From Maratus speciosus (Eukaryota > Arthropoda > Arachnida > Araneae > Salticidae): a stretch of DNA of 64,000 nucleotides. A model generated the notes under the pieces. The model ran no database searches. It was not told where the DNA came from and worked only from the letters and a program-made list of their open reading frames with translations. Below are positions 56,813-64,000 of this stretch, piece after piece (the stretch's first letter is position 1; every line of letters begins with the position of its first letter). The stretch covers positions 617,651,800 to 617,715,799 of the forward strand of contig OZ010791.1 of NCBI GenBank assembly GCA_963932465.1. Reading direction: 5' to 3'. A program made the translations under genes and the position numbers.

Positions 56813-57004
56813 AAGGAACAGCGTGCTAGAAAAAGCAAGGCTGAACAAAATCATAGACAGAGACGCGCTGGCTTTTATACCCTATGCGGGTGGCGAAGGC
56901 GCCGAAACAACCAATGAGAGAGAAGCAGTGGAAACGACTGGGTGGACAAGTAGCGACATCTACCGGAGAAGTAGAGAAAAGAAACCAAAAAAGGGGGAAT
57001 TAAA

Positions 57005-57478
57005 TTAACGCTTTCCAAATACTTGGAAAATCTGGAGTACTAGATAGTCATTGACTAAAGAGTGAGAATTTTTAATGATATGGTAAGCTTCCCAAAAATC
57101 AAGATCAAGGTTAGAAGAACATTTTTGGATAATGATGGCTGAGGAAAAATCGAACCTATGTTGAGAAGACCAAGAATGTTGAGCAATAGAAGAACGTTTG
57201 AGCTCCTGATTCTTAACATAACCTTCATGCTCTTTTAAACGAAATCTAAGAGCACGTTTAGTCTGACCAATATAAGAAAGACCACACTGACAAGAGATCT
57301 GGTAAATGCCCCAATTATCTAGGCGATCAACGGGGTGTTTGAGATTTGAAAAAGGGATTTTATTAACAGGAGAAAAAATAACTTTAAAATCAAACCTTCT
57401 TAGGATTTTAGCAACTTGCTGACTGATTTTAGGAAAAAATGGTAATACAACTGAAGTATTAGAGTTGTAACCTTTTTT
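57005..57478 (-). pseudogene. 5'-truncated PLE copy: GIY-YIG endonuclease fragment
   Basis: The minus-strand frame carries the last about 140 residues of the PLE protein (GIYQISCQCGLSYIGQTKRA and DFWEAYHIIKN), nearly identical to residues 617-754 of the full copy. A one-base deletion after the VND residues changes the C-terminus compared with the intact copy. The reverse transcriptase is absent. Poly-T precedes it (plus strand), i.e. an A run at its 5' truncation point. It probably derives from incomplete reverse transcription in the same integration event as the full copy. Confidence 0.85.
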
Positions 57479-57499
57479 TTTTTTTTTTTTTTTTCCGCA

Positions 57500-59809
57500 A
57501 TGTCTCAAATCAATAGGTTTTGTAATTTACGATTAAAAAAGTACAGGTTTTTGGAACACTTACATTTCCTACTTGATTGTAGGCGTAAGAAGGTTATTCC
57601 TAAATTCATTTCCATTCGTTGTAATTTATTTTCTTCAAATAGGATTGAGAAGGTCTTATTTTGTTCTAAATTAGCTCTTTTAAGAGCTTTGATTCAAGAG
57701 ACTCGCCACAAAATTGCTCATATAGAGCGCGAGTTATATTCTTTACATATCAGCCTCGCTAATTCTACTCCTGATTTTCAGTCCATTGACAGAAGGTCAT
57801 GGAGCAGAGTTCTCACAGCTTCTTCTGTTCATTGTTCGGTTTTAAAGAAGAAATTTAATGCGCTTTGTGGAAGTTCTGTCGCTAATAACTGCAGTAATTT
57901 GCCTCTTGTTAACCAAAATGCTGTTGTCAATCTTTCTAGTGTTCCATTAAGTAACAATCAGCTCGATGCTCTCAAATTGAATAACAATTTTTCTGTCTCT
58001 GCTATTCCTTCTTTACCTAATCTTATTGCTCCTATTGAAAGAGCCTTTAAGCATAGCGCTCTATCTTCTTCTCAAAAAGAGTCTATTAGGCATCTCATTG
58101 CCAATACTGTTGATTTCAATTCTAATGTTTATAAACCCAATCTTAAACATCCTGTTAAACAATGTCTGAAAAATTTGCGTTCTGATCCAAACTTAATTAT
58201 TACTAAGGCCGACAAAGGTGGTCAGATTGTTCTTCTCGACAAATCTACGTATTTGGAAAAAACCCATAAATTAATTAATGATGGTCCGTATGTGGATATC
58301 CGCAAAGACCCTTCCACTAGTGAAATTAACTCTATTAAGTCTGCCATTAAGTCTTCTTCCATTATTCCTGCTAACTTTAAGAAGTCCCTTATTCCGTCTA
58401 TTGCGCATTGTGCCAGGTTTTATGCTTTACCTAAGGTCCATAAACCTGACATTCCTTTTAGACCTATTGTCTCTAGTATCGGTACAGCTTCTTATAAGCT
58501 TGCCAAATATTTAGTTTCTGTTTTTTCCCCACTTTTGAGCAGTAACTGTTTCACTGTTAAGTATTCTTTTGATTTTGTTAAAAAACTTCATAATTTTAAG
58601 CCGCAGGGACACATGATGGTTTCTTTTGATGTTAAATCATTATTTACAAACGTTCCGGTTGAGGGGGCTTTAGATTGCCTCAAGGAAAGGCTTTGTGAAT
58701 TCCATTTCTCTTATTTTGAAATCGAGGAACTTATACTTCTCACTCGCGCTTGCTTGTCGCAAAATACTTTTGTTTTCAATGGTAATTTCTTCCGTATGAT
58801 TGACGGTTTGGCTATGGGTAATCCTCTTAGTCCAATTTTATGCGATATTTATATGCACTATTTTCAGGTCAAGCTTTTTGAAATCTTAAAATTTCCGTTC
58901 TATGTTCGTTATGTTGATGATGTTTATGTTTATGTCCTGATTGAAATGAATTCGGATATTAATCATATTCTCTCTATTATGAATTCCATTGATCCCTGCA
59001 TTCAATTTACCTCTGAAATTGAGACCAATAACTGTCTTTCTTTCCTGGATGTCTTTGTTATTCGTTGTGAAAATGGCTTTCAGACTACCGTCTTTCGTAA
59101 ACCTTTTGCTGTCAGTCTCCCACCTCACAGGTATTCTTCTCATCCCCCTAACCAGAAATTCGCTGCTTTCAATACTTTTGTTTTTCGGGCTACTAATATT
59201 TGTTCCACTCCTCAGTTACTTAGTGCTGAACTTAATTACCTCAAAGCTATTGCTGTCGATCGTGGTTATTCCTCTAATATTATCGATTCTATTTATAAGA
59301 AATTGACGAAATCCGACCATTCTGAAAAGCATTCTAATTCCAACTCTAATACTTCAGTTGTATTACCATTTTTTCCTAAAATCAGTCAGCAAGTTGCTAA
59401 AATCCTAAGAAGGTTTGATTTTAAAGTTATTTTTTCTCCTGTTAATAAAATCCATTTTTCAAATCTCAAACACCCCGTTGATCGCCTAGATAATTGGGGC
59501 ATTTACCAGATCTCTTGTCAGTGTGGTCTTTCTTATATTGGTCAGACTAAACGTGCTCTTAGATTTCGTTTAAAAGAGCATGAAGGTTATGTTAAGAATC
59601 AGGAGCTCAAACGTTCTTCTATTGCTCAACATTCTTGGTCTTCTCAACATAGGTTCGATTTTTCCTCAGCCATCATTATCCAAAAATGTTCTTCTAACCT
59701 TGATCTTGATTTTTGGGAAGCTTACCATATCATTAAAAATTCTCACTCTTTAGTCAATGACTTATCTAGTACTCCAGATTTTCCAAGTATTTGGAAAGCG
59801 TTAATTTAA
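57500..59809 (+). CDS. Penelope-like element reverse transcriptase / GIY-YIG endonuclease
   Basis: A 769-residue intact frame. Residues 1-230 are the N-terminal region (FLLDCRRKKVIPKF). ADKG (237-240) and LPKVHK (310-315) begin the RT. SFDVKSLFTNVP (375-386) carries the first catalytic Asp (377); AMGNPLSP is at 438-445; YVDD (471-474) carries the catalytic pair; TVFRKP (530-535) is near the thumb. The C-terminal endonuclease has GIYQI (667-671), a CQC pair, SYIGQT (678-683), FRLKEH (689-694) and DFWEAY (737-742), the GIY-YIG fold with the Cys/His features typical of PLEs. The protein copies RNA at a nicked chromosomal target. The ATG at 57500 follows directly after a poly-T junction, so the true N-terminus may extend further and the copy may be slightly 5' truncated. 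Lack of stops suggests recent activity. Confidence 0.93.
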   Translation: MSQINRFCNLRLKKYRFLEHLHFLLDCRRKKVIPKFISIRCNLFSSNRIEKVLFCSKLALLRALIQETRHKIAHIERELYSLHISLANSTPDFQSIDRRSWSRVLTASSVHCSVLKKKFNALCGSSVANNCSNLPLVNQNAVVNLSSVPLSNNQLDALKLNNNFSVSAIPSLPNLIAPIERAFKHSALSSSQKESIRHLIANTVDFNSNVYKPNLKHPVKQCLKNLRSDPNLIITKADKGGQIVLLDKSTYLEKTHKLINDGPYVDIRKDPSTSEINSIKSAIKSSSIIPANFKKSLIPSIAHCARFYALPKVHKPDIPFRPIVSSIGTASYKLAKYLVSVFSPLLSSNCFTVKYSFDFVKKLHNFKPQGHMMVSFDVKSLFTNVPVEGALDCLKERLCEFHFSYFEIEELILLTRACLSQNTFVFNGNFFRMIDGLAMGNPLSPILCDIYMHYFQVKLFEILKFPFYVRYVDDVYVYVLIEMNSDINHILSIMNSIDPCIQFTSEIETNNCLSFLDVFVIRCENGFQTTVFRKPFAVSLPPHRYSSHPPNQKFAAFNTFVFRATNICSTPQLLSAELNYLKAIAVDRGYSSNIIDSIYKKLTKSDHSEKHSNSNSNTSVVLPFFPKISQQVAKILRRFDFKVIFSPVNKIHFSNLKHPVDRLDNWGIYQISCQCGLSYIGQTKRALRFRLKEHEGYVKNQELKRSSIAQHSWSSQHRFDFSSAIIIQKCSSNLDLDFWEAYHIIKNSHSLVNDLSSTPDFPSIWKALI

Positions 59810-59998
59810 TTCCCCCTTTTTTGGTTTCTTTTCTCTACTTCTCCGGTAGATGTCGCTACTTGTCCACCCAGTCGTTTCCACTGCTTCTCTCTCATTGATT
59901 GTTTCGGCGCCTTCGCCACCCGCATAGGGTATAAAAGCCAGCGCGTCTCTGTCTATGATTTTGCTCAGCCTTGCTTTTTCTAGCACGCTGTTCCTTTT

Positions 59999-60050
59999 GC
60001 TTGCACTGAAGAAGAATCTTGCTAGTAGATTCGAAACAGCTGTTTGCTGC
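59999..60050 (+). ncRNA. Hammerhead-ribozyme-like motif, right PLE arm
   Basis: GCA (60003-60005), CTGAAGA (60006-60012), extra A (60013), stem II GAATCT (60014-60019) with AGATTC (60027-60032), GAAA (60033-60036), C-AGCT-G minimal stem III, NUH = GTT (60042-60044), TGC (60045-60047) closing stem I. All nine invariant core positions other than the inserted A fit the hammerhead consensus. An extra A at this junction is known from at least one natural hammerhead. Predicted cleavage would be after 60044. It lies about 200 bp after the stop codon, in the 3' region repeated in both arms. Confidence 0.65.
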
Positions 60051-60499
60051 TTTTCATATATTATTTGTGCATTTTAAACGTTGGTTTTTCTGCTTTTTAA
60101 CATATGGAAAAAGTTCGGAGGGAAGATGGGAGGGCTAATGTAAACGTGTGAGTGGTTAAGTGGAATTGCGCAACTTAGTCCACGCAGCACTGCGGCGCAT
60201 GTTCCGAGGCAGATCCCCCTTCCCCTTCATCCTAAGTCATAATGTCATATATCTAATTTGATGCAAATTTTGCCTACTTTCTGAATTTCTAGCTACTTTT
60301 CTAATAAAATTTTATAATAAAAACCTTTTTTGGGGGGGCTTTTTACCCAAATTTGGGGAGGTTGCCGGGGGAAATTTTGGTAGGAAGTTACAAATTCGGA
60401 TTCAGCGACCCAAAAAACATCTAGAAAGCCGATTTCCAGTACTACCATTAATTTTGCTAGGTAGAGTCCCTATACGGTCTCTATTGCCTGGACTAATAT

Positions 60500-60640
60500 G
60501 AATATCAATAATATCTAAAAATCACAGCAAATTGTATTGTTGCCATCCATAATATTTTTCAAACATGATAAACTAAAGTATGTATAAATCATACTGTATT
60601 ATATTATTGCCATCCGAAGTGTTAAATAATTTTTATAACA
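60500..60640. repeat. Continuation of the 67-bp array
   Basis: Two units (ATCCATAATATTTTTCAAAC, then ATGATAAACTAAAGTATG) in the same orientation as the section at 54850-55290. Confidence 0.6.
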
Positions 60641-61115
60641 AGCTTTTTTTTTTTATGATACAAAAAATCCAAAATCGGAGCATAAAAGGTTAAAAAACAG
60701 GTTGTTGTTGTTGTCTTATTACAAAACAGAGCAGATTTTCACTGAATTTATAAAAACAATTTTCAAACGGTTTAGAAGAGACACGTTTACCAGATGAAGT
60801 TAAAAGTATTTTAGCCAGCGTTTTCCCTCGCGGAGGTGGAAAATATTTGGCTTTCTCCTTTCTTGCGAACATTTTCGAGAATTCAAATTAAATTTCCTTG
60901 AATAGCTCAAGGGATCGAGCAAATCTAAAGGAAAGACTCTAAATAAAGATAAATTAAGCACGCTTTACTCAGGTTTATTTTTATTACAGTTGAGAAGAGA
61001 ATATTTATATTTTATTTTAGAGTAATTCTTACCTATCTTGATTTAGAATAACAGTAAAAACAGCTTTTTTAAAAACACTCTTTTCTAAGCATTTAATTAT
61101 TACGTTATTTAAGTT
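60641..61115. other. AT-rich DNA, no supported gene
   Basis: A short minus-strand frame (60690-60872) has no domain. Nothing else recognised. Confidence 0.5.
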
Positions 61116-61280
61116 ATCTTAAAAATCACGCCTTATTTCAAGACTGCAATTTACGTTGTTCTCAATGTTTATCTTAAAAATCCCGGCTTATTTCAAGACT
61201 GCAATTCATGTTGTTACCATTCTTTATCTTAAAAATAACGTCTCATTTCAAGACTGCATTTCATGTTTTCTCTCACAAAT
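61116..61280. repeat. 55-bp tandem repeat, three units
   Basis: ATCTTAAAAAT starts at 61116, 61171 and 61226, each followed by TTATTTCAAGACTGCAATT or TCATTTCAAGACTGCATTT. An exact 55-bp period. Confidence 0.75.
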
Positions 61281-61808
61281 CTGTTACAATATCTGAATTT
61301 GTCGTGGACCCCGATTAGGGAAATTTCCCCTCGTTGATTTACGCTTGGTAGTAAGCACGGGCTAGTATATTTATTTCAAATATATGTATATAACTTTTTT
61401 TATTATTATTATTATTTAGATATGGGAACAGGAAAGGAAAGAAAAATAATTATTTAAGCTATTTATTCAGGATTTCTAAATTGATTTCTCAAAGTATAAT
61501 CATAATTAATGTTAAACTATTAATTGATAAAAGCATATTTAAATATATATATATATATATTCCTCTTTATTTTTTATTTAGATTTTATTTTCTAGTTTAT
61601 ACTGTTTAAAAGGGTCATTTTCAATAAATGCATACAATTCAGAAAAACATTTACAAAAAAAATTACTTTTAAATTTCACATTAAAAATGAAATAAGTGAT
61701 AATGTATAAGTTAGATGTGTCTGTAAATATAATTAATTAAGCACTTTAGCTTTTGGTATAATTTTTATACACTATTTTACTATATTTTATACACTACTTA
61801 CCAGTAAC
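61281..61808. other. AT-rich DNA with (TA)n
   Basis: Contains (ATT)n at 61400-61420 and (TA)n at 61545-61560. No gene supported. Confidence 0.5.
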
Positions 61809-61810
61809 AT

Positions 61811-62187
61811 GGTAACAGACTTGACTGGTAACAGACTTGACATTAACAGCAAAATATCTTCCAAAACCTACATGCTAATTATTAACACTAAGAAACAAAA
61901 CAAAATCTTTTATATATTAACTAGATAATAATATTCAAGCAAAAGAAAGTACTAAACTTATATTTTTAACATAAAAAATTAGGTAACAGACTTGACATTG
62001 AATAAAAATACTCACCTTTATAAAAAAGTCTTTACTCCACTACACTGTTGTTTTTCAACTGCAAAAGAAAATGGCTACAAGTAAATATTTAACTAGTATA
62101 AGTGTTTTTATTGCAAATGTGCTGCTATCTCTTGGTGAAATTGTCAACCTTTATTTCATGAAATTGTAGCTTGGTAACAGACTTGAC
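61811..62187 (+). repeat. Four exact copies of GGTAACAGACTTGAC in 380 bp
   Basis: The motif occurs at 61811-61825, 61827-61841, 61982-61996 and 62173-62187, always in the same orientation and with variable spacing. This excludes a simple tandem repeat. It could be a protein-binding cluster or a subterminal transposase-site cluster. No gene is seen nearby and no TIR was found. Confidence 0.6.
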
Positions 62188-62928
62188 AAAATATGAGGGA
62201 CAAAATGTTTTGTAGATTTTCTTAAACAAAAAAATTGTTTTTGCTGGAATAATGTCAGAAATTTAAAATAATGATGATTTATCTCATTAAATGTCCCAAT
62301 TACTTTCCTTTTAAAGTGAAAAATGAAGTGAAAAAGCATTACAGAATTATAAAATACAGAAGAGGGACAGCCATTTTTTTCTTCTACTAGATGCAAAAAT
62401 CTGCATCTTTAGGGGGAAAAAATATGAAAGTGATTATTTTTATGTTTTAGAAATATGTTGTGTAGTGTAATTAAATAAATATAATATTTATAGTCAGTTT
62501 TAAATAATATATTATGAGTACAATTTTTTTTTTTACTGTGGGACAGCATATGTATGCATATTTTGAAAATGACCCAAAATATTACACTGTTGCATATTCA
62601 CAGCTAATTGGCCTATTTTGGATAGTGTCGTTTGGCACATCATTAACTTTATCGTTGTTGTAACCATACAGAATATTGGACAATTTTTCATGTGCTCCCG
62701 GCTAACAGGAAAATGCCTTAAAATTCATTTATAATTAAGTTCTAAAAATATTTAAATATTGTTTTGTCCTCGGAAGCATGCATGTGTCCATTTTTTTAAT
62801 TATTATTCTAGCTTTTCAGAAAGTGGAGGGAAAATTACAAAACTTCACCTTTACATTCATGAACCAATTTAAGTTGAACAAAAGAGAGTAAAAAGTGAGT
62901 GAATCATTTTCAATCTGTTGCAGTTTTT
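62188..62928. other. AT-rich DNA, no supported gene
   Basis: No recognisable feature. Confidence 0.5.
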
Positions 62929-63862
62929 ACCTGACTGAAAAGAAGGGTTATGTGTTTCACGCGTATCTGTGTATGTAGATTTCTTTATACCCTCGAACCA
63001 TCCCAACGGCTGGATGGATTTTAATGAATGAGATCTCTATCAATTCGTCTTAACGGCCCGATGGTTATAGGCTGGGTTTTGTTTTTATAAATTCAAAATG
63101 GCGAGCGTAAAATACAAAATGGCGGTAGAGACGAAAAAAAAATTTACGCACCCTATTGAGTGGCCTATCATTGGATAGGTCTTTCAAAATGAAGACAATG
63201 TTTCATTGACTATTTTACAGTCAGAAGCTCCGTTAAAATATTATACAACCTGGAAGTTGTGTATGTATTGTGGATCTCTAGCTTTACTGCAACTCTAACC
63301 ATCATAGACATCTATAGACCTCATCAAAACAGTGTTTAAAGATAGGACCTAACAATTAAACACAACTTAAAAGTCGTAAAATCACACAAGTCATAAAATC
63401 GTCACAAGTAAATAAAAAAAAAATAGGTAAGTAATAAAAGCAAGTAATATAAAAAAAAATATTTTAAGTCAATTCCTACTTAGGGCAATAAGAGAATTTT
63501 TTTTTCTCCCATTCTTCTTTCCCCTTGAGTGGCGCTTTAAATGCCTTGATCAAGAAGAGGGCTCTCTCGGTCTTAAAATACCTTGATCAAGAAGAGGTCT
63601 CTCTCGATTATTGAAAATTAATTAATTTAATTTAATTAATGAATTAATATTTGAAAAAACTGGATTAATATCAAGTGTCATCCATTACAAGTTAAAAGAA
63701 ATTTATTTGAGCTTGATTGGATGAATTATTAGTATTTTATTAACGATTGAAAATTTGAACAAGATATATATAGCGAGAATGTGAGCTAATAGTAGGAATT
63801 TAAAAAAAATAGTTTCACATTGATGAGAAATAATTAATTAGTTCGCTTTTTACGCAGTCGTG
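62929..63862 (-). mobile_element. MITE family T, copy T5 (long form)
   Basis: Ends ACCTGACTGAAAAGAAGGGT and ACGCAGTCGTGTTTTTTGAT, then TTTTTTAAATTTAATTGTCTA. It has the long-form segment like T2, with CTTGAGTGGCGCTT and a local duplication of the CTTGATCAAGAAGAG block (63550-63600). T2 and T5 also share AATTGTCTAT beyond the end, which may mark the true terminus of the long form. Confidence 0.6.
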
Positions 63863-64000
63863 TTTTTTGATTTTTTAAATTTAATTGTCTATGGAATTTG
63901 CTTAATAGGAAAAATAATCAACCTGACGCCTTGAAGGGCGGTGGGATATTACATATTCCAGTTAATTTTATCCCAAATGCCACAATGGTGCCAGAATTTT

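Larger units (their letters stand above)
56685..60100. mobile_element. Penelope-like retroelement, inverted composite with 12-bp TSD
   Basis: CATATGGAAAAA stands at 56673-56684 and 60101-60112. Between them lie a 5'-truncated copy on the minus strand (56685 to about 57472), a T/A run (57473-57494), and a nearly full copy on the plus strand (57495-60100). The last 770 bp of the right copy are repeated inversely on the left, so the composite has inverted ends. This head-to-head or tail-inverted arrangement with partial copies is characteristic of PLEs. It sits inside element G; the undisturbed target is visible in the paralogous arm. Confidence 0.9.
55652..60494. mobile_element. Palindromic element G (AGTCCAGGCAATAG ends), host of the Penelope composite
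   Basis: Outer ends AGTCCAGGCAATAGGGAATT and TCTATTGCCTGGACT, with AATAT on both sides (55647-55651 and 60495-60499). The unit (GTCGCTGAATCCGAATTTG, then ACTTCCCACCAAAATTTC, CGGAACATGC) occurs in alternating orientation: 55652-56045, then 56030-56290 and 56280-56665, then inverted at 60113-60494. The copy at 55990-56060 shows the sequence of the Penelope target before insertion. No protein-coding potential found; the 119-residue minus frame at 55617-55976 overlaps the repeat and has no domain. Confidence 0.6.

Noticed and set aside
58278..59306. Additional frames inside the PLE gene
   Set aside because: They are shadow frames of the reverse transcriptase coding sequence.

Overview
The window is AT-rich, gene-poor, repeat-dominated nuclear DNA of a eukaryote, most likely an arthropod. 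A chelicerate such as a spider is my guess from the repeat types (mariner, Tc1, piggyBac, hAT, Penelope, Helitron-like), but nothing in the window proves the taxon. I see no spliced host gene, no rRNA and no credible functional tRNA gene. The only long intact reading frame is the 769-residue reverse transcriptase/GIY-YIG endonuclease of a Penelope-like element (PLE) at 57.5-59.8 kb. Nearly everything else assignable is non-autonomous or decayed mobile DNA, much of it nested. I could often date insertions relative to each other from target-site duplications (TSDs) and from paralogous empty sites inside the window.

Layout. 0-1.4 kb: Helitron-like (HINE-type) copies, one split by an inverted tRNA-headed SINE with an 11-bp TSD. 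2.7 kb: hAT MITE. 3.1-5.5 kb: a three-level nest (mariner remnant, interrupted by a TA-target element, interrupted by a piggyBac-type element with transposase remnant). 5.5-6.4 kb: GAGTGA motif cluster and a GC-rich island. 8.1-14.1 kb: a minisatellite-bearing HINE-like element split by a 5.4-kb hAT element that carries further MITEs and a dead Tc1 transposase. 14.8-23 kb: three minisatellite-bearing elements, two of them head to head, plus a nested TA/hAT cluster. 23.2-26.5 kb: a 3.3-kb element with about 250-bp terminal inverted repeats built from a TAGGATAAACTAG-type motif. 27.4-50.3 kb: a scatter of pogo-like, Tc1-like, piggyBac-like, foldback and HINE-like elements. 51.2-54.3 kb: minisatellite element and a repeat split by a pogo-like element. 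54.8-60.6 kb: a 67-bp tandem array invaded by a palindromic element, itself invaded by the Penelope composite. 61-63.9 kb: a 55-bp tandem repeat, a cluster of four exact 15-bp motifs, and another MITE.

Most notable: (1) the PLE is an inverted composite with a 12-bp TSD, and both arms carry a motif that folds like a hammerhead ribozyme; (2) two repeat families show the asymmetric terminal inverted repeats and CTAG 3' ends expected of Helentron-associated elements, one of them carrying a minisatellite with a 299-bp higher-order period; (3) several MITE families with different termini and different target sites share a similar palindromic core; (4) a 3.3-kb long-TIR element that I cannot assign to a superfamily.
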